From Alnus glutinosa (Eukaryota; Streptophyta; Magnoliopsida; Fagales; Betulaceae): a stretch of DNA of 64,000 nucleotides. Each line of letters begins with the position of its first letter. Position 1 is the stretch's first letter. Positions 21,586 to 33,988 of this stretch are shown one piece after another. The stretch covers positions 22,499,501 to 22,563,500 of the forward strand of contig NC_084896.1 of assembly GCF_958979055.1 (NCBI RefSeq), in the 5' to 3' direction. The notes below the pieces were generated by a model. The model was not told where the DNA came from and made no database searches. It was given only the letters and a program-made list of their open reading frames with translations. The position numbers and the translations under genes were made by a program.

Positions 21586-23237
21586 GGATCCGGCTTCATT
21601 GCTGTAAAACGAAATCACAGCATATCTACTGTTAAAAAACGGAAGGCCAAGATTAAATGAGAGAAACTTTAAGTAGACGACGTCATGTTTTAAAGTTCAC
21701 CTAACGTCTCCGTCTAATTTTTAAACTAACGTCCAACTTCCTACCACTCAGAACACGAAGGTAAAACAGGGACCCCAACTCATGGTCTCCATGGACGTTG
21801 AGCTTGGCAAGCTCCTCCTCCACCCCAACTCAAACCCACCCTACCATAACGTCGTCTTTCGTATGGCTGGCCAACCACCTTTGGCATCCATTCTTTTATT
21901 AAACCAACTCATCAAGACATCACACCACCACTAAACCAGTACTCAAATGATGATCTCGTAGCTGAGCTAGGTAGCTCTCAGCTTCACTGCCCACTTACTC
22001 AGAATCCCAAAAAGCATAGACAGCAGTAGTGAAGGAAATTAATGATTCCTAGTTAAAGATACAAAGGCCTTTGCATGTGGCAAAACCATAATAGAGCTTT
22101 TGGTTTTGGTCAAATTGGAAGCTATCTTTTGGGTCCCAATCAGAGAAGAAGATTTAGTCAAATAAGAGTTCACTAAAATGAGAAAGACGATACACAATGA
22201 ACTCCACTTTTGGTTGGAGTTATACCACAATTTGACTCTACAATACACGACACTTTGCTAGTTGTTGCTACTCTACTAAACAATATCTATAGAACAATAT
22301 TAAACATGACACACAACACACGACACACACCCATAGCACATGTTGTCAATGTGGGCAACCCATCACTTATACTTTGTTACACTCTGTTTTTTAAAGTTAA
22401 AACAGAGGAGCTGGCCGAACTGCTTTTATACGTGCATCAGTCTTCCTTTGCTCATGAGACAACTCATCTCCCACCTCTCTCTACTCCCACGTCAATTATC
22501 CCACAGATTTGGGACTGGGTCTTCCTGTATGACGTAGTCTATCGCTATCAGTAAAAGAAGAGAGGAAACAAGTGGCACCACAAAATGCAATCATGAATCC
22601 AACGAGGTATTTTTTTGAAGGCATTTTCCATCTCAACTAAGAGATGGTATCAGTGCTTGGAGCACAAGAGTTGTGCTGGTGGGTAAAAGGTTTGCCTGGT
22701 TGGCTGTTGTGTTTGCTACGTTTTATTTTTTTGAGCCACGATTTGGTAGAGTTAAAAGTGGGAGTTAGTTCTTTAGATGGTTTGGTGATGGTGATCGTAC
22801 AGATTTTAATGAGCTTGGTTATGCCTCTGATGCTTGAAGCATCGGGCTTTGTTGGGTTTCTTTGTGATCGTGGTTTGAGTATTGGCTTGGTAGTGGACCT
22901 GGCAATGTTGATGAGTTTGGTTCAATGAAAGAGTTGATGCCAAAGGTGGTTGGCCAACCATAAGAAAGACGACAATATGACGGGGTGGCTCCGAAGTTAA
23001 GGTGGAGGATGAGCTTGCCAAGCTCAACCATGGAGATCATGAGCTGGGGTCACTGTGTTTACCTCCGTGTTCTGAGTGGTAGGAAGTTGGACGTTAGTTT
23101 AAGAATTAGATGGAGAAGTTAGGTGAACTTTAAAACATGACGTCCTCTACTTAAAATTTCTCCCATTTAATCTTGGCCGTCCGTTTTTTAACAACAGATA
23201 TGCTGTGATTTCTTTTTACAGCACTGAAGCCGGATCC
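21586..23237. mobile_element. MULE-type transposon with long terminal inverted repeats and 9-bp target duplication
   Basis: The ends are GGATCCGGCTTCA...TGAAGCCGGATCC. GTCGTTTAG flanks both sides (21577-21585 and 23238-23246). Inverted arms of roughly 300 bp are recognisable, for example GGCCAACCACC near 21870 with GGTGGTTGGCC near 22945. The middle (about 21930-22900) has no recognisable transposase. Block 2 has the unoccupied site near 36507. A gene fragment could have been captured in the arms, but I do not recognise one. Confidence 0.85.
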
Positions 23238-23296
23238 GTCGTTTAGTATTACTATATATCTTTCTATGTTGTTTTCCTTACCAACGTACGTTAATC

Positions 23297-23740
23297 TTGA
23301 AGGAATATGTAGACATTAACTTACTAAACATCCCAGACAATTTGAATCGTATTCCAGTTGTAATGGCTCTCGAGTATGGAAACATAGAAGTGGCTCTCCA
23401 TCTCTACTCTGTCTCTCTGCCATATCAAACATTAAGTGAAGTCGATGCTTCCACGCTTCTTACCCTGTTCATGCGTTTCAAGAAATTTGGTAAATACTCT
23501 TTCTTCTTTCGTCCGATGCTTTGAAATATTGCATATTAATTTCCCACTTGTACGTTAATTAAATATTGTCTCTACCGTCAACACGTACAATAGATATTGC
23601 CTTGCACTTGCTCCAGCGTTGCCCAGGTTCTGCTCTTGTTCCAAACCGGTTTGATTTCCCTTTTGCCACATTGGCTTCGATGTCTTCTGCCTTCCGGAGT
23701 GGGAACCAGCTGGTGTTTTGGAAAAACTGGATCTACGCCC
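23297..23740 (+). pseudogene. Ankyrin-repeat (ACD6/ITN1-like) gene fragment, two exons
   Basis: Exon A (about 23297-23489) reads VVMALEYGNIEVALHLYSVS and ends at a GTAAAT donor. Exon B (23594-23740) starts after an AATAG acceptor, reads DIALHLLQRCPGSAL..SGNQLVFWKNWIYA and ends at a GTAAGC donor. The split codon joins in phase to give the Asp of DIALHLL. These phrases are typical of the region between the ankyrin repeats and the PGG membrane domain in plant ACD6/ITN1-like proteins. No other exons are visible, so this is a truncated piece at the junction of the two duplication blocks. Confidence 0.75.
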
Positions 23741-23815
23741 GTAAGCATCATTTCTGTTTCTTATTTACTGATTCTCTTCTTTTAAGGGTATACTAATACA
23801 TAGTTTTGGAAAAAT

Positions 23816-25180
23816 TGGTCCTCCAGGTATGGGATGTTTGCGACGGCTAGGTCCAGACTTCCTAAACCAATTAATCTCTGATCTACGTAATTTTTGGGGA
23901 AGCTCAATCTGGCCTTGGAATGATTCTTGTGCTTTATCACTCCCCCTCAAGTTGGAGGGCGGCAGAGGTCGAAATCCAACCTTAGCTTGATTTGAAGAGC
24001 ATGAAAGTGGTCTTTAGAGAGTGCTTTGGTGACAATATCAGCCACCTGTAAGGCAGAAGCAGGGACGGAGCCAAACATTTTAACGGGAGGGGGCCAATTT
24101 TTTTTTTCCCGAGTAAGGGTTAAAGTATATATATAAAGTCAAATTTTAAGTAAATTAAACGTAACCTAGTTTTATATTTTTATTATTCTCTTCAAATTAA
24201 AAATCAATAAACAAAATTGAAAAGAAAGTTTTTTGAAAAAAAAAGAAGTAAAGAAAATCTCTGTTCAAAGATTCAGAAAATAAAAATAAATAAATTCTCA
24301 GTTTCTTACTGAAATTAAAAATTTCAATTAAATAAATTATGTACTTTTCGACATTCTCGTAAGGCTTTACCTAAATAAATTATGTACAAAATTTCGATTA
24401 ATAGCTGGTTCCATTACTTTTAATTTTTTTTAATTACTTGGTCTGTAGGAAAAAGTTGGCGCCACAGGCCAACATGTATTAAGTAATGCATCCTTTAGGT
24501 TGAATTTGAAGAAAGTCAGACGTTGGTAATTGGTAAGTTGAGAAGAAAGTACAGACCCGGCCACCTATTAAATGCATCGTTTCAGTGACATATAATTTAA
24601 ACGCAACGTTTTGGCAAAATAACTAAAACACTGAAGTCGTCTTCTTCCCTCTTCTAACCTAAAATTCTTAACAGTAACATTGGAACTAACAGACCACCAC
24701 CCACTCGTAACTATTTTTTTCAAGAAATTGAGGGGGGGGGCCATGGCCCCTACCGCCCCCCCCCCCCCCCTTCCTCCGTCACTGGGCAGAAGGGACATAG
24801 CGGGTAATAAGAGTACCAGCATCATTTTTTTCGCAAACGTAGTGCACATCATGCACAATATGTTTGATGCGAGAATGAAAAACATGATTCACTATCATAT
24901 GAAAGGAACTGATATTGTCACATAATAATGTAGGAGGAAGTTGCAGTCTAACGCCGATATCACAGAGCATATAAGTTATCCCGGTGAGTTTAGCTGCAGT
25001 GAAGGCCATGGCTCGGTATTCAGCTTCATCACTAGAACAGAAAACAGTTGGGACTGCTTCTTGGAAGTCCAAGAGATACAATTTGAGCCCAAATAAATAA
25101 ATAGTCCTATATCATAATGCAGCATACCTTGGAGATAACGCAAGATGTATTTGACAACTCGAAGATGAGACAATCTAGGT
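23816..25180 (-). pseudogene. Copia pol remnant (block 2 copy), split by a hAT element
   Basis: Same remnant as 4151-4935: EAEYRAMA of RNase H, LLCDN and the C-terminal tail with its polypurine tract are visible on the minus strand. Part of the RNase H centre (SDANW..RRSTTG) has been deleted here, leaving MLHYDIGLF joined to IYLGSNCISW. The hAT element at 24060-24784 interrupts it. Confidence 0.83.
24060..24784. mobile_element. hAT-type non-autonomous element with 8-bp target duplication
   Basis: Termini CAGGGACGGAGCC...TCCGTCACTG form an imperfect inverted repeat. GGCAGAAG flanks both sides (24052-24059 and 24785-24792). The block 1 site (GGCAAAAG near 4382) is unoccupied. Poly-G/C tracts lie near the right end (24731-24772). 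It is 725 bp with no transposase. Confidence 0.88.
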
Positions 25181-25329
25181 TAATACATAAATTGACAGAC
25201 AAGATTCACAACATGTGTGAGATCAAGGCGCGCGCGTCAAGGTGAGATATTGTAAATTTAATTTGTAAGGCATGAGCAAGATTACGGAAATTTGTGGCAC
25301 CAACAAGAGAGTTATTCTTATTTTGCAGC

Positions 25330-25596
25330 TTAAGTTTATAGGAAAAAGTAAAGTTAATCATTTAATCTATATTTTAACACTCTCTTTCACATGTAAGCTC
25401 AAAATCTCTTTTTCAATAGGTGAGACTCAACATGTAAAAATAATGTGGAATATTTAATTGAAATAGGAGGTGAATGAAAAAGACAATGTTCGAACTCAAG
25501 ACTTTTGGCTCTGATACCATGTTAAATCACAACTTATTTCGAAAGCTTAAACTGATAGAAAGAGATAAATTTAATTATTTAATCAATACTTTAACA
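25330..25596 (-). mobile_element. TRIM retrotransposon, left LTR truncated (block 2 copy)
   Basis: The right LTR (25520-25596) runs TGTTAAATCAC...TTTAACA. Directly inside it, GCTCTGATACCA is the exact complement of the initiator-Met primer site TGGTATCAGAGC, which fixes the element as minus-strand LTR-type. This is the best-preserved primer site of the four copies in the window. Confidence 0.85.
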
Positions 25597-26423
25597 CGAA
25601 CCACCTGAACTACCCATTTCGGGAGGCCGACCACCTCATCAAAGGGTGAGGGGCCGGGGTAGCGGAGCACCTTAGGCGGGTGGTTCTACAACGACTGATC
25701 AAACTATTTTAGTTTTTTTTCTTTCTTTTCAATAATTACATGGATCAATTAATTTAGGCACACTCATTTTTTGAATGAACGACTTAGATTGAAGAAATCG
25801 CAAGCCTCTAAAATTCTAAAGAATTGTAGTACAACTTTATCATGACTAAAAAAAAGAAAGAAATGGGGGGTGATTAGACCATCTCCAAGTGGGCCAGATG
25901 AGTGGTTCAATCACCCCATGGCAATTCCCAAATTGGCCTAGAAAGGGTACGGCCGAACCACTACCACCCCCTCTAACTGGCTTTGGGTGGTCGACGCCTC
26001 CTCATTTTTTTTTTTTTTCATATATATATATATATATATATGTATATTTGAAAGGGTGGCTGAACCACTTTTATAGCTATGACAGTGGTTTGGCCACCCT
26101 CTTTGGCATAAGGGAGTGGCTCACTATCTTTTGTCTATTACAAAATAAAATTTAATACCACTAAATTAGTTTGAGGTTATCGTCTAGTATCTTTCTTTAT
26201 TTTTCAAGTCTGACTTTCTTTTCCAAGACTTTGGACCACTATGTCTCCGCCATTAGTGTCATTAATTGCTAGACCTTACTGGGAGAGATCGACCTAATTA
26301 GATTGATCAATAAGGTAGTTATGAGTACTTGAATCTTCAGAGATTAAAAATAAATAAATATATAGAGAGGCTTGGGACTGAATTTTTAGATCTAAAAGGT
26401 AGAGAAAATTTGTTGAACAATCA
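25597..26423. other. Repeat-like intergenic DNA, paralog of 5271-6095
   Basis: The same CGACCACC/GGTGGTCG inverted segments and an AT tract (about 26019-26046). No gene seen. Confidence 0.55.
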
Positions 26424-26890
26424 TTTATGCTCCGTTTGCTTCGGTGTAAAATATTTTTTAAAAAATGTTTTCGGCATTTTTCGGTATTTGGTGGGGGCGA
26501 AAATAATGGCCAACGAAAATCATTTTCAGTTTGACCGCAAAAGCTTCTTTAATTTTTGTAAAAGGATTTACGATTTTGAAAACCATAAATCGTTTTCTGG
26601 ATTTACGGTCACTAGAATGCAACCACTGCTGGAATCTGGCCAGTGTCGGAATTTGGTGTGCTTGAATCCCGCATACTACATTCCTGCAAAAATTGGCCAG
26701 ACTAGTACAGCCGGAATTTAGAAATTTATGCCGAAATCTGGCCAAACTGACAGGAATCTAGCCAAATTGGACGGAGTCCGACAATGACAGCCGAACGTCG
26801 CTGGATTCTGTTTTACGCCGTTAGTATTTTTTTGTACGAGCTAAACGCCAAAAAATATTTTCAGGAAAATCCTTTGTTGGTACGGTTTCT
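26424..26890. mobile_element. Foldback/MITE, degraded, paralog of 6096-6450
   Basis: Starts ATGCTCCGTTTGCTTCGGTG, closer to the intact terminus of the 13289 element than the block 1 copy is. The right end is eroded. Confidence 0.65.
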
Positions 26891-26944
26891 GTTATGGTGA
26901 CGTGTCACCTTGTGATTTGCCTTCTTTAAGATCTGCAAAATAAT

Positions 26945-28250
26945 AAACTGCTCATCAAGGGTGCTAACCGGCCCCACTCCGATGCCAAAGTCAATTTTGA
27001 TAGAAAATTTTGGGAGTATTGAGAGCAGAGTAAACTCAGAGATTATAGTGTAATTTTATACCTGGAGCAGAGTTCTGAGACTACTAGAGTGCTTTGATGT
27101 AATTTTATTAGGAGTCTGATCTCCAGATTGCATGGGATCAAACTTATCTTCCTAGGAGTCCAGTTCGGGTAGGACACTCCCTTCCAATTGATTATATATA
27201 GATATCAGGTTCTTATCCCATATTTTATGGGATAAGAGTCTATCCTGGAAACCCAGGGTATGGTTCTTCTACGGATAATAGTCTATCCCAAAAATTCTGG
27301 TATAGAGTCCTTTCGTCCCATGCTAGGGATTTATGAGATCAAACATTATCCCATAAACCCCGATCGTTATCTTCAAGCATTTCAGTATGATTCATTCATG
27401 TTGCTTCGTGGTGATCCCAGGAAAGTTGTTCTCAGGACCAGGAGAATATGGGTCTTCGGTATGTTCTTCTAACATATTCAAGATGATGTGATTCCAAGAT
27501 GCTGATACTCTGAGAAGACCCAACAGTAAGATTTCTTCAGTAATCATCCGAGATCTTCGTGACCGAGTGGGTCTAGCCGGCCCATTTGGATAGGATGGGC
27601 CCCCAGTTCGGCCATGGGCCCACTTAGCTTTGGGAATGATAATTTCCCCAACAGTTATCCCCCTAAGCTCCCAGCCTGAAACTTGAGATTAGTCATCAAA
27701 GCAGTGCCTTGAGTTTAGAAACCCAAGATCCAAGGTGCCACTCATCATAATTGCTTGGGAAAGAGGCCAGGTGACAGTTGTTAGATACGGATTCCGAGAA
27801 ATCCAGATTCAAAAAATATTCTGATAATTAATTCTCCTATGTTCAAAATTCAAATAAGAGAAATGGGGGGTAACTGTTGGGAAAATTATCATTCTCAAAG
27901 CTAAGTAGGCCCATGGTCGAAACTGGGGGACCATCCTGTCTGAATGGGCCAGCTAGACCCACTTGGTCACGAAGGTCTTGGATGCTTACTGAAGAAATCT
28001 TACTGTTGGGTCGTTTCGGAGTATCAGCATCTCGGAATCACATCATCTTGAATATGCTAGAAGAACATGCCGAAGGCCCATATTCACCTGGTCCCAGGAA
28101 CGACTTTCCTGGGATTACCACGAAATAACATGAATGATTCATACTGAAATGCTTGAGGATAACGACCGGGATTTATGAGATAAGGTTTGATCTCATAAAT
28201 CCCTAGCATGGTGCGGAATGACTGTAGCCCACACTTCTCAGGATACAAAA
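26945..28250. mobile_element. Inverted pair of Gypsy LTRs with shortened spacer (block 2)
   Basis: The reverse LTR ends CCCCAACA at 27653 and the forward LTR starts TGTTGGGAAAATT at 27875. The spacer 27654-27874 keeps the polypurine tracts at both sides but only one long internal arm. The right LTR is cut near 28250. It matches 6510-7935 of block 1. Confidence 0.7.
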
Positions 28251-28309
28251 TGAATCATGGTGCGGAAGGTTCGATTGTATCACGATTAATCAGACAAGTG
28301 CATCAAGAA

Positions 28310-29039
28310 TATTATTCAAAATTCAAATATTTTGATCAATATTTTGAACGTATCACGATTGATTGGACTAGCAATATTCTAATATGAAACAAAATTCAAA
28401 GAGTTCGATTGATCCGTCAATCATGTTCCAATTGATCGGACTAGTGCATTAGGATATATGATACAAAATTCATTTACTTTAATCAATTTTTTTTATCATA
28501 TCAGGATTTATCGGACTATTCCATTGAGTATATTATTGTATTACGTGTATACTTAACACAATATCTAAATCATTTGACTTAAGAATTACAAAATAATTTC
28601 GCATTTCTCCTCGATGGTTTCGTGTTAATTACCACATCAAGGTACATGCATATATGGCTCCTAGGACGTTTATGATCAATCTGTTTCCCGTGATTGGTGG
28701 CTAACGACCAAACGGGCAAGCATATGCTTTCTACTTTCTAGATGCACATTATAAATTCCAAAGACACAAGGAAAATTAAGAATATTGTGTTTCTTTTCTA
28801 AGCCCTTCAGTTGACCCAAAAACAAAACAACCTAGAAGAAACGCCTCCGGCCACTAGCTTGTTCATATATATTATATGGTTGCAGTTGCATTACGTTTTT
28901 GTTGCATGTGGAAGACTCCAAGGTTACCGCCTATATATGATCATGAAGTTTCGGAAACAAAACAGACTGGACCAAGGAAGTTAACGGTCTTCGGAGGTTA
29001 AGAACAGAAATCCCTTGACTAGCTAGATAGGATCGAGGA
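28310..29039. other. Intergenic DNA missing from block 1
   Basis: Carries ancestral PR-1 upstream text (TTTATGATCAATCTGTTTCC, GCATATGCTTTCTA) also found at 16735-17150 and 33437-33850. It was therefore probably deleted from block 1 rather than gained here. No gene seen. Confidence 0.55.
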
Positions 29040-29967
29040 CATGTACACGTACCGCCCACCAAAGTTGCCCTGCTAGCTTGTCATGCTTTTATTGAAGTGA
29101 AGCCTAATTTTAACCTTTCTAACACGGCACTTTGTTACCACTCGTTGGGACCTCAACTAAGACTCAGAAAAGTCTAGCTAGCTAGTGTTTGGCTCATTTT
29201 GTCCACAAAAATGGGCTGCGCGCAAGCTCTTTAATTCCATGTTAACGGACAAACATTGTACCCAGGCTATGTACCCATGTTACAACTGTATGAATGACAA
29301 TTTTTTACACGACATGAATCTGGTTAATCTGAAACTAGCGAGTTAGGTTTAACCTATATAGTCTTTATGATAAATTTTTTTTTTGACAAAACTCACAAAC
29401 TCAATACAAAATTCGCACCAGATATTACTTGATCAATTCAAATGCCACATCAAAGTCATGATTTCTGTAATCGTCTCAAATTTAAATATACCATAGCATA
29501 TGTAGGGTTATTTAAAATTCAAGGTCAGTGGTCAAGACCCACAAGCTAATGGAAATCCATTACCTATTACGTATTTGACATACGAATATATTGATGGTAA
29601 AAAATTCAATTATTTATTATATAATTTGTTGAAAGTTGCAGTTATATATATATACAATCATTTGGATCATCGTATCCCATCCACATATGCATTATTCTCT
29701 GTTTTATCTTCTTTCTGTGCTTGAATTCATAGTTTCGTGTCTCGGCCGGTGCTTATCCTTACGATCGACCAGCACAACTCTCCTTCGGTTATGTAGCTGC
29801 TGTCTTAATATGGTGGATTGTTTTTCTTCTTTTTTTTTAATATATGGATGAATAAGATCTTATTGAAAAATAAACAAAATGAACACGGCTGCTCGAGACC
29901 AAAAACGAACAAACGTACCCCAAATAACTATCTTTTAAAAACAAATGTACGAGGAACAGACAAATTC

Positions 29968-30017
<50 letters not shown>

Positions 30018-30594
30018 CTATCTATTAAAAACAAACGTTAGAAATAACTAAGTAAATTTATCCTAGACCTAACACCAACTAAAATATCCCTGTAGCCCTT
30101 TTTCCCTACTCAATAATAATAATAAACAATCAACTAGAATTATCTAAGTAGACATTATCAGCACTATGGGGATTGCTCTGAAAAAATCCATGCATTTCTC
30201 TCTCTTCCGATATGATTACTATTGAATTTGAGACATGATACATGTGCATTTTTTGTACATCTTTCATACAACTTTTTTCTAAATCAACCATTAGATTTGT
30301 ATGACCCACATGTGAGTCCTTATAAGTCTTACAGATCCAATGGTTAATTTAGAAAAGAGATGTGTGGAAGATGTACAAAAGATATAAAAATATCATTTCT
30401 CATTGAGTTTTGATCAAGCCACCTCATTTTTTGAGAGACTTCTAGAATTACCTCATATCTTTAGAATAGTTTTTTTTTTTTTTTTTGAAGTAAATAAACT
30501 GATAAAGGAGAGGAGTATATGAGCTCATTAAACATAATTATATTCGCACATGGGAATTAAATACTATATATTCTTCCTCTCAAGGAAGGCTGCT
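29040..30594. other. Far upstream region of PR-1 gene 4
   Basis: Near-identical to 8036-9559. The (AT)n tract at 29971-30015 is expanded relative to the block 1 copy. It contains the paralogous MITE at about 30260-30395. No gene seen. Confidence 0.6.
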
Positions 30595-30735
30595 AGCGAA
30601 GAGTTCGGTCCAGGCGGCGTTTTGGTCTCTCTAGTTCATGTAACAACGTTTTACACATTAATTGTACTTTTCAACATTCTAGTATTTCTTGCTAAGTCCA
30701 TCACAAAATTTTCCACACTAAAATTCCTATAAATA
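30595..30735 (+). promoter_or_regulatory. Conserved PR-1 proximal promoter and TATA box, gene 4
   Basis: Contains GCGTTTTGGTCTCTCTAG, which gene 2 has lost, and TATAAATA at 30728-30735, 84 bp before the ATG. Confidence 0.78.
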
Positions 30736-30811
30736 CCTGTCCTACATGCCCTATTATCCCATCAACCAACTAAGTACGTTCTTTCTGCAATATTGTATGT
30801 TACAGACCAAG

Positions 30812-31297
30812 ATGGGTTTGTGCAAGACACCACTAGCCCTTATTTGCCTCTTTGGCTTAACCCTACTCCATCTCTCCCTTGCCCAAGACACCCAACAAGA
30901 CTACCTCAAAGCCCACAACGACGCCCGTGCAGCGGTGGGAGTTCCGGCGCTGACATGGGATGACAAAGTAGCTGCATATGCACAAGACTATGCTAATAAA
31001 CGTATTGGCGACTGCAGTCTTGTGCACTCCGGTGGGCCTTACGGTGAAAACATTGCATGGGGCAGTGCCGACCTGTCAGGCACGGCGGCGGTAAAGATGT
31101 GGGTGGACGAGAAGGCGAACTATGACTACAACTCCAACACTTGCGCTGCTGGGAAAGTGTGCGGGCACTACACTCAGGTGGTGTGGCGCAACTCTGTGCG
31201 TCTAGGATGTGCTAAAGTTCGGTGCAATAGTGGAGGTACATTCATTATCTGCAACTATGATCCCCCAGGCAACTTTAACGGGCAGCGGCCTTACTAG
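30812..31297 (+). CDS. PR1: PR-1 CAP-domain secreted protein (gene 4)
   Basis: Single exon, 161 residues. The ATG in ACCAAGATGGGT is preferred over upstream in-frame codons because it starts the signal peptide [17 protein letters not shown] motifs [27 protein letters not shown] and [11 protein letters not shown], tail NGQRPY, six core cysteines. The Gly before the CNYD motif seen in genes 2, 3 and 5 is Ile here; CAP signature 2 tolerates this. It is the block 2 partner of gene 2, with an intact promoter block. Likely an apoplastic defence protein. Confidence 0.95.
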   Translation: MGLCKTPLALICLFGLTLLHLSLAQDTQQDYLKAHNDARAAVGVPALTWDDKVAAYAQDYANKRIGDCSLVHSGGPYGENIAWGSADLSGTAAVKMWVDEKANYDYNSNTCAAGKVCGHYTQVVWRNSVRLGCAKVRCNSGGTFIICNYDPPGNFNGQRPY

Positions 31298-32878
31298 GAG
31301 CTACCTGTTCATCCACTAAATAAGCATATAAACGTGTTTAAAGATAAATAAGCCATGTTTTAGAAAGAAAAGAATAAAATGGATATTAGAAAGTGATCCA
31401 TCTTTGGTTGGATGTAATTAAATTCTTCTTCTTTGTGAGATGCGATGTGTAAGGGAAGATCAAAAACATCTTCGAAGAAGAATAAAAACATCTTCGAAGA
31501 AGAATGAGTTTTAATGCACGTGAATGCAATAATTGTCAGTGGCTTGTATTTAATTGGTACTATATGTATATTTGATGAATGCATGAATCGATCAGTTGAT
31601 CAAGTCTGAATTACGATAATGTATTTGCTTTCACCTAGAAGTACTTGTTCTCGATACTTAGGTTCCAAGCACACCCCAAGTAAGTAATTCTGGATAGCTA
31701 GGATGAATTTTGATTACTACCAACTGATGATGCATTTAAATAAGTTGATTTTATTTACGATTTTCAAATTTCATAATTTGATCCTCTATAATTTGAGCAA
31801 ATGAAAAGACGACAGTACTGTTGGATGGATATTTAATTTCTACGTTATTGATTCATAATCAAGAGCTAGTACAATTGGTAGCTGTTTAACTTTACACTGG
31901 TGCATATATATTCTAGCAAGGCTAAATTATGATACTGGTTATTGTACATATTTGCCTTATATTTTTAATTAATTTTCAAGTAATCAGTTTAGTTTCCCAA
32001 AAAAAAAAAAAAAAACAAAAAAAAGAGTCAAGCCTTTTGTTATCTTTAAAAGAAACGTTTCTCTTACATTTTTCATACACCTCTTCTACATCGGCCTCAT
32101 CCTACGTGGCGTTATTTTTTCAATTTTTTTTTTATTTACCAATTTTTAAAAGAAATGTAGACTGCCATAACCAAAGATGATCACCGTCACACAAACACTA
32201 AGGGCTCTATAGTTACAAAAGCTTTATCCTTCATATAGTCTAACTGATCACTAGGTATCGGAGTCCTCGCTGAAATAGCCCTAGCTATTACTCATCTAAG
32301 CCTTATTTCGTGAACATGTGTAGGGGAGGGATAGCCTATTGGAGGACTCAAGAAGAAGGTGAAACCTTCATAAAGCAGTCAACAGACCCATTAATTTAAA
32401 ATCGCACTTTTAATCTACAAAACCGCAATGCCAAATGCACTAGAAGTTAATTAATTATAACTAGCAATGTAAGATTAAGAGCATGGTTATTAAGCAAGGG
32501 AGAGGATCGGATAACAATGACTTGTTTGTTAAATGATAGCGATGAGAGACTATATATATTGTTTTATAGGACATGGAACAAGGGCATGGCATGGGTACGT
32601 AATATTCTACTTTTGACTTGGAAAAAGGTGGAACTGGCCGGTAATTGAGGGTGAAACACAAAGAAAGGCAATTGAAAAGAAATGTGAGGGCGAATCAACG
32701 GAGAGATGGAGGAAAAATAATGAACTTTGATTTTTTTTTTTTTTTTTTCTAATTATAAAGACCGCCACTTCAGTATTATTGAATAATTATGAAATAAAAA
32801 TATAATTAATCTCTCATCGCTATCATATATACAACAAATAAGTCATATATATGTACAACAAATAAGTCATATATAACC
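31298..32878. other. 3' flank of PR-1 gene 4 and intergenic DNA
   Basis: 31298-32145 matches the 3' flank of gene 2. Near 32145 the sequence jumps to the equivalent of 15399 in block 1, so about 4.3 kb is absent here. The end of the LTR remnant follows (32150-32360). No gene seen. Confidence 0.6.
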
Positions 32879-33019
32879 AAAACGGCTCAAAATTATTTAG
32901 AGCCCTTTTAAAAAAGCGGCTCTAATTCGAGCAGTTTTAAGAAAAATGGCTCTAATTAGAGTCGTTTTGTTAAAACGACTCCAACAAAAACAACTCAAAA
33001 AGCCATTTTTTTTGTAGTG
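32879..33019. mobile_element. CACTA end fragment, block 2 only
   Basis: Ends TTTTTTTTGTAGTG at 33019. Before it come inverted GGCTCTAATT..AATTAGAGTC segments and AAAACGACTC, typical of subterminal repeats. No matching left terminus CACTAC is visible, so it is truncated. Confidence 0.6.
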
Positions 33020-33988
33020 ATGAAAGAAATTCTTAAATGTATCATGTGAGATATTGTTTTATTAGAGCAATCTATTTCTCTAATTGAGTTATAAAAGTAT
33101 TAATTTATTATTCAATGAAAAAAAACAAACAAGTCATAGTTTATAATATTACTCTTTCATAACCCGGTCAGTCAAGTACCTAATAATATTATTCTGTCTT
33201 TTTATATTCTATTAATTAATTCAAGAATTGTGTCTTCTTTATTTTAAATGTTTGAATATATGGCGTCTACTTTACATTATTTTTGTAATGTAGTAAACTT
33301 GTCAATGTTAAATTACGTACGTACGTACGTACATTAAATATTATAATTATACGTATTGCGTGTACTATACGGCTCTTGAAAAGCGATCCATTTCACTTTT
33401 CTCCTCGTTTAATGTTACCACATGCATGCCCCCATGGTTTATGATCAATCTGTTTCCCGTGATTGGTGGCACCTTAATTTACGACTTTACCCGTTTTGGT
33501 CTTCGATAACGACCCAACGACCAAGCATATGCTTTAATTCTGGATGCACCTTAAATTCCAAAGACACAAGGAAAATTAACATTGTGTTTTTCTATTCTAA
33601 TTCATTGACCCAAAAGAAAACGACCAAGAAGAAACCTCTCCGCCACCAGTTCTAACAAGGAGATGTGTTTGGTGCTATTCTCTCTTATATATTTGTTTTG
33701 TAAATTTATTGTGCGAGTCCTATAAATTTAAGGGTAAATTTATATAAGTAAGTACAAAAAATATAAAATAGAATGAAACCAAACATTTTTCTCTTATGAG
33801 AAGGCTATATATGGTTGTAGTTGTATTACGTTTTTGTTGTGGAAGACTGAGAAAATTAAAGTCCATCTAGGCATGCTTATGACGGTGCCATTATTGATGG
33901 ATTTTGCTCTAACGTATCATGAAACCTCATGAAAATCATCAACGACCATGATAAAATGGGTGTGAAGAATAAATTTATTTATTTGGAA
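33020..33988. other. Intergenic DNA, paralog of 16310-17287
   Basis: Holds a short ACGT repeat (33318-33331). No gene seen. Confidence 0.55.

Larger units (their letters stand above)
4151..23320. repeat. Segmental duplication, block 1 (contains PR-1 genes 2 and 3)
   Basis: Order of contents: Copia RNase H remnant, TRIM, foldback element, inverted Gypsy LTR pair, PR-1 gene 2, PR-1 gene 3. The same order on the same strand recurs at 23816-36597. Long stretches agree nearly base for base, for example 8036-9760 with 29040-30811. Edges are placed by eye: homology starts at GGTCCTCCAGG (4151 and 23816) and fades shortly after CTTGAAG..TGTAGACATT (23320 and 36597). Confidence 0.88.

Noticed and set aside
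22644..22928. 94-residue hydrophobic ORF in the MULE interior
   Set aside because: No recognised domain, and it overlaps an inverted arm. It could be a captured gene piece, but nothing in the sequence supports a function.
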